DNA from: Cynocephalus volans
Taxonomy: Eukaryota > Chordata > Mammalia > Dermoptera > Cynocephalidae
Reading direction: 5' to 3'
Assembly: GCF_027409185.1 (NCBI RefSeq)
Contig: NC_084469.1
Span: forward strand, 102,983,835 to 103,047,834
Length of the DNA: 64,000 nt
The position numbers and the translations under genes were made by a program. Below are positions 9,920 through 26,639 of this stretch, piece after piece. The notes below the pieces were generated by a model. The model was not told the DNA's origin. It did not search any database and was given only the letters and a program-made list of their open reading frames with translations. Every line of letters starts with the position of its first letter. Within the stretch, counting starts at the first letter, position 1.

Positions 9920-10520
9920 TTTAAAAGTTTTTTTTAATTATTTTTTATTTTTTATTTTTATTGAATCATAATTGGTTATACATATTTTGGGGGTTCAATG
10001 TTGACCTGTGTTGATCAAATCAACATTACTAGTATATGTATTGTTACAAATTGTACTTATTCTTTATGCCTCTTCTCCAATCTCTCCCTATCTCCCTGTC
10101 CCTCCCCTCTCCCACCAGTGATAATCCTAGATTTCTTCTCTCCTTCTGAAAGAGTAATGGTTACTCTGTCGATTTGTTGCCTAGATGATCTGTGAAATGC
10201 TGAGAGATGTGTTCAGGTTCCCCAATATTATCATAGAGCAGATGCTTCTTCTGTCACTCTGGAATGGGCTTTGTGGAGAGAGACATCCTCTTCTTTTCTT
10301 TGGTCTCTGCTGGTGACTCTCCTTGTGTCAATGCACTCCAGTGGCTGGCAGACCATCTGCGTGGTGGTTGTGACATCTAGCCACTAACACAGCAGACATG
10401 GTTACTGTGGTGGGCCATCCACATGGAGGTGATGTTTTTGGCATGCTCCTTGGCACTGGCAGTGTGCCTGGTTGTGGGAGGGGGGTCCGGCCTCCATGCC
10501 TCGGGCCTATATGTACAATT
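9920..10520 (-). mobile_element. L1-type 3'-end repeat, family A copy 1
   Basis: Begins with T-rich TTATTTTTTATT..., runs into a pyrimidine block (tctccctatctccctgtccctcccct) and then about 380 bp shared with 47425-48020. Shared words include cattctgcg-free landmarks such as tattctttatgcc, gttgcctagatga, gtgctttgtggagagaga and ctccttgtgtcaa. Layout suggests an antisense lineage-specific L1 3' UTR; that identity is inferred. Confidence 0.55.
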
Positions 10521-11035
10521 TTTAATTGTCAATAAAGCTAAAAAAATAAAAAAACCCAAAAGAGAAATTAAAAGATTTTTAAAAGAATAGAAAAATAAAT
10601 TATAAATACAAGGCCAACAAATACTTTCTTTCGGACTTCTGCAAGCTACTTTTTCCTAAAGCACTTGTCAGGGTTTCTGGTTGTACATTAATGAATAATC
10701 CTGCAAATATCTGTCTCTCCTAGTAGACTGTAAGCTCCAGGATGGCAGAAACCATGTTCTGCTCCCAATTGTATCTACACGTGGTAGGCGGTGAAGTATT
10801 TGTTACCCCTGCCCCTGAGTAAGATATGAAATCAGAATAGCTCTGGATCCCAGTAAAGTAGGGTTCAAAGTGATTCCATCATTTTAAAAGATTGCTCTAT
10901 ATTCGTGGGTGTGAAAATGAATGAAAGAATGATTAACTAGGAGTGAGATGAAGCTGACCAATTTTACATGCGAAAAGAAAGAGGTCAGCTCTTGTAGAGG
11001 GGGAAAAATATTGTTTTTATTTTTTTCAGGTGTTT
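10521..11035. other. Spacer with L2-like debris
   Basis: 10725-10790 (agactgtaagctccaggatggcagaaaccatgttctgctcc) is L2-3'-end-like. Nothing else supported. Confidence 0.5.
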
Positions 11036-11144
11036 TCTTTTTTTTTAATTTTATTTTATTTTAAAGTTGACCGGTAAGGGGATCTCAACCCTTGACTTGG
11101 TGTTGTCAGCGCCACGCTCTCCCAGGTGAGCCACGGGCCGGCTC
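11036..11144 (-). mobile_element. tRNA-Ile SINE, inverted, recombinant
   Basis: T run plus GACCGGTAAGGGGATCTCAACCC (right-half signature) ending GAGCCACGGGCCGGC (left-half signature). This is a single monomer-length chimera of the two halves, bordered by TTCAGGTGTTTTC on both sides as target duplication. Confidence 0.8.
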
Positions 11145-11344
11145 TTCAGGTGTTTTCCATGGGGAGGATATGGAGAAGTAACAGCAAATTTCATATTAAA
11201 CTAGAATAAAGAAAGAATATTCCAGTTAACTACAAGCATTTAAAAATTTTTATACCTACTCAATTAAAGCAAAAAACCCAAATCTTGGATGATTTTGTTC
11301 AGTCAGCCAATATTAATTTTTTTTTTTAGACATCCCCACACTGA

Positions 11345-11393
11345 TGTACTGGTTTTTTTGGGGGGGAGGGGGTTTGGCAGCTGGCCAGTAGAT
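11345..11393 (-). mobile_element. tRNA-Ile SINE 3' stub, inverted
   Basis: G-rich tract followed by GGCAGCTGGCCAGTA only. Confidence 0.55.
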
Positions 11394-11547
11394 GTACTTT
11401 TTAAAAAAATTATCGAGATGAAATTCACATAACATATATCAGCCAATATTGATTGACTGATTGATTGATTTTAGCTTTTTTTTTTTTTTTTTTAATTTAC
11501 ACATTGTCATTGTACATACTTATGGGGTAAAATCTTACGTTTTGTTT

Positions 11548-11648
11548 TATTTTGGTTTTTGGCAGCTTGCCTGTACAGGGATTGAACCCTGGACGTTGGT
11601 GCTGACAGCTGCAGCACTCTCTAACCAACTGAGGTACCTGGCCAGCCC
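11548..11648 (-). mobile_element. tRNA-Ile SINE, inverted monomer
   Basis: GGCAGCTTGCCTGTACAGGGATTGAACCCTGG... through CCTGGCCAGCCCA. Confidence 0.8.
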
Positions 11649-11699
11649 ACAATCCTTTTTTCTTTTTTGCTATCACATAGTTGTTTTATGCTGTGCTGC

Positions 11700-11998
11700 C
11701 TTTTTAAAATTTTATTTATTATTTATTTTTAAAGAAAATGTAATTTTATTAATATTTTTTTTTTACATTCTAGGATGCTGTTGTGGAGCAGTTGGGAGGG
11801 AGGGGGAGAGGGGAAAGGGGAAGGAAATGGGATGGAAGGAGGAGGAGGAGGAGGAGGGGCGGGATTGAGGCCTGTGGCACCTCCCACATTCCCACAGGGG
11901 AGACCTGGGGGCTTCCAGCAGTTGCTTGGTCATTGCTGGGCTGGGTGCAGATGTCAGGGGGGTGTGGTGAAAGCCCTCGCCTCCCCCCACCAGCCCAC
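11700..11998 (-). mobile_element. L1-type 3'-end repeat, family B copy 1
   Basis: T-rich lead, then cattctaggatgctgttgtggagca, a purine-rich block (gggagggagggggagagggg) and ggggagacctgggggcttcc. The same order recurs at 46250-46545. Probably an antisense L1 3' UTR containing the usual polypurine tract. Confidence 0.55.
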
Positions 11999-12240
11999 AA
12001 TCTGATGTTTTGATACATATATACGTTGAATAATAATTAGGTCAGGGTAGTTAATCTATCAATTACCTCATGCATTTCTCATTTCTTTGTGGCAAAAATA
12101 TTCAAAAGCCTCCCCTCTAGCTGTTATGCAATATATAAAACTTAACTGTTAACCACAGTCACCCTGCTGTGCAATAGAACATCAGAACTTATTCCTCCTA
12201 TCTAATTGTAATCTTGTACTGTTGATTCAGCCAATATTTA
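11999..12240 (-). mobile_element. L1 3'-end fragment, antisense
   Basis: gatgttttgatacatatatacgttgaataat...gtcaccctgctgtgcaatag...cagaacttattcctcctat is antisense older L1 3'-terminal text. Confidence 0.6.
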
Positions 12241-12284
12241 CTGGAAGTCTTCATGGGATGGTGAATGAAACAGATGTGGTCACT

Positions 12285-12540
12285 GCTTTGCTGTGGTCTG
12301 AATGTTTGTCCCCTCCAAAGCTCATGTGGAGTTGGCTCAGTTGGTTGGAGCATAGTGTTATAACGCCAAGTCAAGGGTTCAGATACCTGTACTGGCCAGC
12401 CGTGAAAACAAAAAACAACGAAGCTCATGAGAAAGCTTCATCTCTAATGTGGCAGTGGTGACAGGCGGGGCCTTTGGGAGGTGATTGGATCGTGAGACTC
12501 AGTCCTTGTGGATGGATTCATCCACTCGTGGGTTAATAAT
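12285..12540 (+). mobile_element. MaLR-like LTR, 5' part (split)
   Basis: gctgtggtctgaatgtttgtcccc...ggcctttgggaggtgattggatcgtgagactcag is the 5' half of a MaLR-type LTR. It is interrupted by the SINE at 12326-12421 and by the LTR at 12541; its 3' half resumes at about 12942. Confidence 0.65.
12326..12421 (+). mobile_element. tRNA-Ile SINE, forward monomer
   Basis: Inserted in the LTR with the duplication AAGCTCATG on both sides. Confidence 0.8.
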
Positions 12541-12941
12541 GGGTGCTGTGGATTGATTGAATTGTGTCCCAAAGTTCATATATTAGAAGCTTAATTTCTT
12601 AACTATTGAGGTCCTATTACGGTAATTAAAAGGTGGGGGCCTTGAAGACGTCATTAGATTGTAGGACTGTGCCATAGTGAATGGATTAACAATGGTGGTC
12701 AGGGGTGTGGTTCTGAGGGCTTTCAAAGAAGAGCACATGAGAGGTGAATCTCTCTGCTCTGCCATTTTCTGCCATGTGAGACCCCTTAGTCACTGTCACC
12801 ACCACCAAGACCCTCACCAGATGTGTTCCCTGGACTTTGGACTTCCTAGCCTCCAAAACTGTAAGCAATAAATTTCATTTTCTTACAAATTACCCAGTTC
12901 TGTGTATTTTGTTATAAGCAACAGAAACAGACTAATACCAT
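12541..12941 (+). mobile_element. MaLR-like LTR, inserted copy
   Basis: ctgtggattgattgaattgtgtcccaaagttcatatatta...gccatgtgagacccc...ggactttggacttcctagcctccaaaactgtaagcaataaat...acagactaatac. Same family as 7555-7925 and inserted inside another LTR. Confidence 0.7.
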
Positions 12942-13216
12942 AGGTTAATGGATGAGTGGGTTATCACAGGAGGAGCACCAGTGGCTTTATAAGGAGAGCA
13001 ACATGCTCTTGACATGCTCTTGGCCTGTTGCCATGTGATACTCTCTGCCGCCTCCCTTCTCTGCAGAGTCCCCACCAACAAGAAGGTCCTCACTGGACAT
13101 GCCCCCTGGACCTTGGACTTCCCAGCCTCCAAAGCTGTAAGAAAAAAAATTCATTTTCTTAGAAATTACCCAGTTTCAGGTATTCTGTTATGAGCAGCAG
13201 AAAATGGATTAATATA
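12942..13216 (+). mobile_element. MaLR-like LTR, 3' part (split)
   Basis: gtgggttatcacaggaggagcaccagtggctttataaggag...tggaccttggacttcccagcctccaaagctg...cagaaaatggattaatat. This is the 3' half of the LTR begun at 12285. Confidence 0.65.
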
Positions 13217-13409
13217 TTGAGCTCTTGGAATTTACAGTTTAGCTGGGGAGTTGAACACTAAACAGGCCTGCAAAATGAACATATTGTATATTGTGGTAAG
13301 CACTATGAGGAATAATAAGAAGGAGGCTCATTTAGACAGGGGGTGGAAGACTGAATCAGGAAAGGCTCTGAAGATGTACCATTTAACAGAAAACCTAAAG
13401 GATTTATGT

Positions 13410-13457
13410 GGTTTGGTTCCCTATACTGGCCAGCCACCAAAAAAAAAAAAAAAAAAG
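13410..13457 (+). mobile_element. tRNA-Ile SINE 3' stub, forward
   Basis: GGTTCCCTATACTGGCCAGCCACC plus A tail only. Confidence 0.6.
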
Positions 13458-14195
13458 ATTTATACGGAGTCATCAAGTGAAGAACAGAGCAAGGTACAAG
13501 AATTTCACAGCAGCTCTATTTGTAATGGCCAAAACAGGAAACAACCCAAATGTCCATCAACAGGTAAATGGATAAATAAACAGTGGTTACTTCCATACAG
13601 TGGAATGCAATTCAGCAATAAAAATATACAAAATACAGGTATACACAACATGGCTGAATCACAAAATCATTAAGCTGAGTAAAAGAAGCCAGACCCCCTC
13701 GCTCCAAAATAAAGACAGAGTAGTGTCTCATCATATCATAAGATTCCTTTTATAGGAAACTCTAAAAAATGCAAACTAATCTATAGTGATAGAAAATAGC
13801 TCAGTGGTTTCTTGGGGATGGGAGTTGGGGAGGAGCAGGAGGGTGAAAAGGGCACAAGGAAACTTTGAAACTTCTTGGGGCAATGGGTGTTCACTATTTT
13901 GATTGTGGTGAAGGTTTCACATGTCATACCAAGACCTATAAAATTGTACATTTAACAATTAGCACTTTATGGTCTGGCCCATGGCTCACTCGGGAGAGTT
14001 TGGTGCTGATAACACCAAGGCCCCAGGTTTGGACCCCTGTATAGGGATGGCCGGTTAGCTCACTGGTTGAGTGTGGTGCTGACAACACCAAGTCAAGGGT
14101 TAAGATTCCCTTACTGGTCATCTTTAAAAAAAAAAAAAAAAAAGCACTGTATTGTATTTCAACAATATGTCATTAAAACTTTTAAAAAGAGTTGA
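13458..14195 (+). mobile_element. L1 3' end, sense, with SINE insertion
   Basis: Classic L1 3' text: ttgtaatggccaaaacaggaaacaacccaaatgtccatcaac, ttctatagaaac-like blocks, gggtgttcactattttgattgtggtgaaggtttcac and ataaaattgtacatttaacaatt. It resumes as tattgtatttcaacaatatgtcattaaaa after the SINE dimer at 13971-14143. Confidence 0.75.
13971..14143 (+). mobile_element. tRNA-Ile SINE dimer, forward
   Basis: Left half plus linker TGTATAGGGAT plus right half, A tail. AGCACTTTAT / AGCACTGTAT flank it as target duplication. Confidence 0.85.
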
Positions 14196-14281
14196 GGGCT
14201 AACTGGTTAGCTCAGTAAGTTAGAGCTCTGTCTTGTAACAGCAAGGTCAAGGGTTTGGATCCCTGTATGGCCAGCTGCCAA
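14196..14281 (+). mobile_element. tRNA-Ile SINE, forward monomer
   Basis: GGGCTAACTGGTTAGCTCAGTAAGTTAGAG... through GTATGGCCAGCTGCC. Confidence 0.8.
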
Positions 14282-14636
14282 GTCTTGGCTAACATTATTA
14301 ATCTTTCCTGGCCCTGAAGCTGAGAGCAAGGGAAGGCAAAGAGGCAGCTACAGTCAGGCTGCTCAGTTTCCATTTCCCCACCGGAGTTGTCCAGATCAGC
14401 TGACTAAGTCCCGGAGGATCCTGGGACATGTAGTCTGAAAACAGTGTTGGAGGTTCCCTGCTTAAAATGTGGCGTAATGAAATCAAAGTTAGAACTCTGA
14501 GCTGTGGATGTGGTGCTGGGGCTCGCAGGAGGGCCAGTCCTTTAAATAGGGAACTTCCTGAATAAATTTACAGTTTTATTTGATTTATGAAAAATAGCAC
14601 TTGCTCAGAATTTTCGAAGAATGCTAATTTCAAAAA
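14282..14636. other. Spacer, nothing recognised
   Basis: No supported feature. Confidence 0.4.
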
Positions 14637-14717
14637 AATTTTTTGTTTGTTTCTTTGGCAGCTGGCTGGTACAGGGATCCGAACCTGTGACCTTGGTGTC
14701 ATAAGGCTGAGCTCTAA
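14637..14717 (-). mobile_element. tRNA-Ile SINE, inverted monomer
   Basis: Flanked by GAATGCTAATTT(C/T)AAAAAA direct repeats (target duplication). Confidence 0.8.
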
Positions 14718-14975
14718 GGAGAATGCTAATTTTAAAAAATAGGAACAAAGCCTATTTTAAAAATAGGAATAGCTATACTCTGGAGCTGGTCAAATCTTGT
14801 TCCTTTTCTAACTTTCCTTCTCTGGAAATAGTTCCTTTTTTCACGCAGAGGCCCACAGGCGGTGCTATACTCCTTTTAGACCGAACTGCCTGTTTCAACC
14901 CTGAGGCTCCACCCTATGATCAGACAGGTGGGTTGGTGTAAGTACTGGTGCTTTACAGGTAACAAGAGCTAGCAA

Positions 14976-15086
14976 GGGCTGGTCAGTTAGTACAGTTGGT
15001 TAGAGTACAGCCTCTTAATACCAAAGTCACAGGTTTGGATCCCTGTACTAGCCAGCCGCAAAAAAAAAAAAAAAAAAAAAAAAAAT
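14976..15086 (+). mobile_element. tRNA-Ile SINE, forward monomer
   Basis: Full monomer plus a 26-base A tail. Confidence 0.8.
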
Positions 15087-16087
15087 GAGAGTGAGCCAGT
15101 GAGGACTTTATTCTTACTGTATTTACTTATTTTTGTCTTTTTGAAACACCTTAAGCAGTGAGGAATTTTACATAACACAGGTAAAGTCCTCTGCTTTCAT
15201 GATCATTCTAACACCCTTGATAATCAGTATCCAGTACTTACCTCCTTCCTAGTCGATAATACTACATTTATTGCTTTCTTACTGTGCACCAGGTGCTAGG
15301 TACTGTTATTATTCCCATTTTACAGATGAGGAAACTGAGGCACAGGAGATCTGCACCAATTGAGTGCCAGAGATGAGTCTCAAGACTAGGGTCTTAACCA
15401 TTTTACTGTTTGTTAGCTCAAAGTTTATTTTGTTTTGTTTTTAATTCTTCTTTTCTTAAATCCTATCTTCTGCAATATAAATTACCACTAACATTTATAT
15501 TTTAAAACCAGAGTATACTCCCAAGGGAAAAGATATTTGCTGAATCACAGGTAGGTTGTATTGCACAAAATGAAGTCCACTGTCATCCTGTTTCCTTCAC
15601 AGAGCTGAAAGTTACCTGAAAGTTACTTTAGACATTGTCCAATTAACTGACAGAGGGTAGTTATTAGCTTACCATCACCATGAGTCCAAACTCTCTTTCA
15701 CCTACATCTTTGATACCTCTTTCTGTGCTGGAACTTCCCCTCAGTTTATAAACATGTTTTGTCTTCTAAATCTTAAAAGCAAATTCCCAAATCCTCTCTG
15801 AGCCCTTTGTTCCTTTCTAGCCTATCATCCAATCTTTTTCTGCTTCTTCTCACCCCAATGTCTCAAAAGCAATGTTCTCCTCCTTGACTTCTTTTAGTAT
15901 TGTCGACTCGGCAACAGTGCTTACTCTAAGGAGCCCCTCAAGAAATATTTATCAAAGGAATCTATTACTTTACCCTCAAAATTCTACCAAAATAGTTCTT
16001 GGTAAGATTACTTCCCAATTGCTAAATCCACTGAACATTTGAGGTCTCTATCTCTCTGAACCTTTTTGCATTTATAGTGTCTTTCCT
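15087..16087. other. Spacer with MIR/L2-like relics
   Basis: 15285-15420 carries MIR/L2-type text (gtgcaccaggtgctaggtactgttattattcccattttacagatgaggaaactgaggc). The rest is unassigned. No gene seen. Confidence 0.5.
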
Positions 16088-16191
16088 TAAAACTTTTTTT
16101 TTCAGTGGCTGGCCAGTAAAGGAATCCGAACCTTTGACCTTGGTGTTATCAGCATCACGATCTAACCAATTGAGCCAACCAGCCAGCCCCA
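16088..16191 (-). mobile_element. tRNA-Ile SINE, inverted monomer
   Basis: TTTTTTTTCAGTGGCTGGCCAGTAAAGGAATCCGAACC... through AACCAGCCAGCCCC. Confidence 0.8.
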
Positions 16192-16229
16192 AAATGCAAT
16201 GTCTTGGGACCCACCTACTGAGTGAGAGA

Positions 16230-17390
16230 AATCAGAAAAATTCTACACCTATTTATGATTAAAAACAACAGTAACACGTAGCAAGCCGGGAATAGAAGGA
16301 AGCTTCCTGAACTTGATAACACTTCCAGCAAAACATAAGGTTTAGCTTATACAGAAAATCTTTTGGCTAATGTCAGATTTAATGGTAGATCATAAGAAAC
16401 TGTCACTTTATAGAGAGGAATAAGATTAACTATGCCCCTAATCAACATTGTACAGAAGATCTTATAGCTAATACTATAAGACAAGAAAAATCAATGAGTG
16501 GTATAACAACTAGAAAGGATGACATTACACTATTGTTATTTGCAGGTGATTTGACTATCTGCTGAAAAATCCTAGACTAGTAAAAATAATAAGGGAATTC
16601 AGCAAAGAGACCAGTGGAAGATCAGCATATGAAAATACTTCAAAAAAAAAAAAAGAGTTCAAGGGGCTGGTTAGAGCACGGTGCTGATAACACCAAGGTA
16701 AAGGGTTTGGATTCTGGTACTGGCCAGCCAAAAAAAAAAAAATTTAATTATCTTTCAATTCTATTTTCCCATGAACTTCTTGAAGTACCCTTGTATCTGT
16801 ATCAACAACTTTCTTATATAATAGCAATACCAATTTAAAAGGGTCATGGAGTAAAACTCTCATTGATAATAGCGACAAGATCCATGACGCTCCCATGAAT
16901 AAACCCACGAATAAACCCACATGCAAGTCCTTAGGGGAGAAATTTTAAAGATTTCCTGAGAACATCAAAGAAGACTTTACTAACTGCAGAAATAGTAATA
17001 CTAAGTTCATATATAGAGAGAGACCTATTATTATTTCTCCCCAACTTGGTAATTTTAATGCAATCTAATCAAAATTTAAAGATTTTTCATGGAATTTCAT
17101 CCTTCATAGTGAAATGCACATAATGAAATGCGCTATTGCACACTGAAATACACAATGATAGCTGAGATTATTTTTAAAAGAAAAAGGGGAAGACATGCTA
17201 TAAATCTGTAGTAATTATAACAATGAAATTGGTGCAAAATGGATATTTAGGCTAATAAAACATAACAGAAACTCAATAACAGAGTAGAGTTCCATGCAGA
17301 TATGGGAATTTGTTATAAGATATGGATGGCATTTCAAAACTATGGGTAAAGAATGAATTATTCAAGAAGTTGTTTGAAAAATAAATGGTT
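16230..17390 (+). mobile_element. Degenerate L1 ORF2 region, sense
   Basis: About 1.1 kb of L1 ORF2-like sequence (gacattacactattgttatttgcaggtgatttgac...gaattcagcaaag; ttcaattctattttcccatgaacttct; gcaatctaatcaaaat). It is riddled with stops and interrupted by a SINE at 16661-16741. Confidence 0.6.
16661..16741 (+). mobile_element. tRNA-Ile SINE, 5'-truncated forward
   Basis: Starts GGGGCTGGTTAGAGCACGG, lacking the A-box half; A tail present. Confidence 0.75.
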
Positions 17391-17392
17391 GG

Positions 17393-17462
17393 TGGCTAGC
17401 TGGTTAGCTGACTTGGTTAGAGGTGCTGATAACACCAAAGTCAAGGGTTCAGATCCCCTGTA
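17393..17462 (+). mobile_element. tRNA-Ile SINE, forward, 3'-truncated
   Basis: GGCTAGCTGGTTAGCTGACTTGG...GGTTCAGATCCCCTGTAA without the final stem. Confidence 0.7.
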
Positions 17463-17871
17463 ACAACACCACATTCATTCTAACCGGGCATATCTAATCA
17501 TATCCCTCCCTTCATATCTAATCAGTCTCTCTCCCTTAGCCATCATCTCTCATCTGGACTAATCTATTTATCTCAACATCACTTATCTAGCCTTCCCCAA
17601 TCTGCTCTTGTCCCCAGCCAAAGCCATTTCAACCTGGCTCCCAGAGCCATCAACTTCAAAATGTGAACTTACCCATGACCCCCACTTGCCTGTCACTCAG
17701 CATGTTTGTAGTTACTGCTTCAGCATCTGGATTTCCTAGTGTGACCAACAGTCCTGGTTTTCCCTGGGACTGAGGGGTTCCTGGGCTGCCAGCCTTGCAG
17801 TGTTCAAACTGGGAAAGTCCTAGGCAAATGCAGACATGTTTTTCACCCTACTCTCCTACTAGGCTGTCATT
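17463..17871. other. Spacer with L2-like text
   Basis: 17560-17720 (cctcaacatcacttatct... ccatgacccccacttgcctgtcactcagc) resembles diverged L2 but is not certain. No gene. Confidence 0.35.
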
Positions 17872-17951
17872 TCTTTTTTTTGGTGATCTGAGTCCTTGCC
17901 CTTGGTGTTATCAGCACCATGCTCTAGTCAATTGAGCTAGCTGGCTAGCCA
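17872..17951 (-). mobile_element. tRNA-Ile SINE, inverted, truncated
   Basis: TTTTTTTTGGTGATCTGAGTCC... through GCTAGCTGGCTAGCC. Confidence 0.75.
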
Positions 17952-17969
17952 TTAAAATAAAATAAACCA

Positions 17970-18180
17970 AGGGCCAGCCCGTGGCTCACTCAGGAGAGTG
18001 CGGTGCTGATAACACCAAGGCCACGGGTTTGGATCCTATATAGGGATGGCGGTTGGCTCACTGGCTGAGCATTGTGCTGATAACACCAAGCCAAGGGTTG
18101 AGATCCCCTTACCGGTCATCTTTTAAGAAAAAAAAAATAATAATAAAATAAAATAAAATAAACCAAAAATAAATAAATAA
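17970..18180 (+). mobile_element. tRNA-Ile SINE dimer, forward
   Basis: Complete dimer with AAATAAAATAAACCA duplicated on each side; the tail is (AATAA)-rich. Confidence 0.85.
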
Positions 18181-18897
18181 ACCTGATCTCAAGACCAGGG
18201 CTCTAACCCCTCTGAAAAGAAACACCACCCCAGGACAGGCTACATGGCTTCTGGCAACCACAGACGCATAAATCCCAACTGTAGATTAGATTGCTGTTTC
18301 TAGAACTTTTGCTGCTACACTCACTGGCTCCATGGGACCTCTTGAATATCCCTTCTCACAAATGCAATGGTGCAGTGCATTGTGGCTGAGACAGGCTTCT
18401 TTGGTGTGTTCCACAGTCTGAATCTGAACTTTACCACTTAGTGGCTATGTGGCCTTGGGCAAGTCACTTCTCTGAACCTCTACTTCTCCGTTAGAGTTCA
18501 GGCCTGCCCTTCCTAGCTCACAGCACTATTGTGAGGCTCAAATAAAGTGTAGAAACACTTTGCAAATGCCAAAAGACATACCCACAGTGATCTTTACGAT
18601 TCCTAGTCCTCCCCTACCCATACAATGCAACCAACATAGACTTATTTTCTTTTTCCATCAAAACCCTAGGACAAGGGCCAGGGAACCCCTGGGCACAAAT
18701 AATGCAGCCTCCAGGTGAACTGACTGAGGCTGCAAAAATGGAGGCACCAGGTTCCCACTGGCACCCAGAAGAAGGAACCAAATGTTTCCTCCCTAAGCTA
18801 CTTGGGAGAACCTGTGGGTTTCCCAAGAGTTGGGACCATCGTTTATTCATCTTTTCCATAGCCACAGCACAAATAGTTGATTGGTAAGAAAAAGATC
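18181..18897. other. Spacer with MIR relic
   Basis: 18415-18565 is a MIR (accacttagtggctatgtggccttgggcaagtcacttctctgaacctc). No gene in the remainder. Confidence 0.55.
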
Positions 18898-19004
18898 CAA
18901 GCTGGCTGGTTAGCTCAGTCCATTACAGTGCAGTGTTGTAACACCAAGGTCAAGGGTTTGGATCTCCATCCTGCCCAGCCACCAAAAAAAAAAAAAAAAA
19001 AAAA
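18898..19004 (+). mobile_element. tRNA-Ile SINE, forward monomer
   Basis: Full monomer ending GCCCAGCCACC plus A tail. Confidence 0.8.
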
Positions 19005-19214
19005 TCCAGGCCACATATTTCCTCTCCACAAACTGTTTAGGAAGGACCAGGGTGTTGAACCCTTTGCCTAAGATAATTCCCAATTGGCTCCATTTCCCAG
19101 GAATCCCTTTGTCCTTTTAATACTCAGGCACCTAAATACAACAAAGATTCAGTCTGTATTATCACAGCACATAAAAATGGCCAGATATTAGAATGTGTCA
19201 GAAATGGGAGAAAA

Positions 19215-19383
19215 TGGGCCGGCCTGTGGCTCACTCGGGAGAGTATGGTGCTGATAACACCAAGGCCATGGGTTCGGATCCCATATAGGGATGGCCGGTT
19301 AGCTCACTGTGTGAGCATGGTGCTGACAACACCAAGTCAAGGGTTAAGATCCCCTTTACCGGTCATCTTTTAAAAAAAAAAAA
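19215..19383 (+). mobile_element. tRNA-Ile SINE dimer, forward
   Basis: Complete dimer with a perfect 15-bp duplication AGAAATGGGAGAAAA at 19200-19214 and 19384-19398. Confidence 0.9.
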
Positions 19384-19472
19384 AGAAATGGGAGAAAAAA
19401 AAAAAAGGCCAGATAGAATTTCACCAAATTTGGAAAGCATGTTGGAGATAGTTTGCCTTAAAATGTAAACTG

Positions 19473-19550
19473 CAGGCTGGTCGGTTAGCTCCATTAACAC
19501 CAAGGTCAAGGGTTCAGATCCCCATACGGGCTGGCCGCCAAAAGAAAAAG

Positions 19551-19587
<37 letters not shown>
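19473..19587 (+). mobile_element. tRNA-Ile SINE, forward, internal deletion
   Basis: GGCTGGTCGGTTAGCTCCATTAACACCAAGG... lacks the anticodon-stem 5' part. Long A tail runs into (TA)n. Confidence 0.75.

Positions 19588-19620
<33 letters not shown>
19588..19620. repeat. (TA)n microsatellite
   Basis: About 16 TA units grown at the end of the SINE A tail. Confidence 0.9.
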
Positions 19621-19624
<4 letters not shown>

Positions 19625-19875
19625 CTGCACAGCATATATGAGATTAACCTCAGGGAGTCTTTCAAAGCAGCTGAAACAGACAGACAATTGTGTGGCTTGC
19701 CTCCGGGGAGAAAGATGGCCTACATATCAAATGCGATGAGCAGAAATAACAATCTGGTTTCAAATACAAGCCCTAAATCGAAGACAGGTGTGCCTTTCAG
19801 GAGACGAGCCCTTTCTGTCCCCGTTTTAAGACCTCCATCGGAGAGCCCAGGTGGAAGACACTAGTTAGTTTGTTT

Positions 19876-19881
19876 TTTATT
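19876..19881 (-). terminator. KEAP1: KEAP1 poly(A) signal
   Basis: TTTATT on the plus strand is AATAAA on the minus strand, about 530 nt past the KEAP1 stop. The KEAP1 3' UTR would then span roughly 20412 to 19860. Confidence 0.65.
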
Positions 19882-20412
19882 TTCATTGGAAAGTTACAGG
19901 GTTACTTATCAACAAAATGACTGTCCAGGGCAGAGATATCCAGTGGCTTCTATATACAGGCCCATCCCTGGGGACCACACTTCCAGAGGGGCCTCAACCC
20001 CTGAGGCCTCACTTGGCCCCTTCCCAGGGTCCAGGAACCAATCATAAAGACACCAGGACAAAAACTGACCTCACCCTTGCTTTGACCTCCAAAGGAGGTG
20101 GCAGCAGCTGGTGTGGGACTCAGGCTTCATCTCCAGCCAGTGGGTGTGGGGACCTCTCTCCTGGGAGCCAGGCCTTCCCAAACCCCCGCTGTGCAGGCTG
20201 TCTTGGACATTCCTGGGACTACTCTGAGGGGCTCACGGGTCCCCACTCTGGCCTTCTTTTCTTTAGAGTTGTCATGTTAACACTGAGGCATCCCAGCCTC
20301 CCTTCCTGGAGGATGAGTATCCGCTGTCGCTTTTTCTTTCGTCCCTGTTTTTGTACAAAAACAACACTCTTGGTCAGACCAGTGATTTTCTTGCCCAAGA
20401 AACAAAAGAGGC

Positions 20413-26502
<6,090 letters not shown>

Positions 26503-26639
26503 GGGGTTCCAGGCGACAAGGGACAACACCACCACTGGCACTCAGGGGCCTGGAGGGAGAACACAGGGATGGGAGCAGGGCCTGGGACTAGGTCAATACC
26601 CTCCAGGCCTCCTTTTGTAAGATAAAGTGATTTCTAGGT

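Noticed and set aside
13251-13673. 140-codon plus-strand frame
   Set aside because: Composed of L1 3' sequence, a SINE stub and an A run (poly-Lys).
26503-26541. N-terminal extension of KEAP1 (13 extra codons)
   Set aside because: Begins at GTG within the 5' leader. The downstream ATG gives the family N-terminus and exactly 213 codons in this exon.
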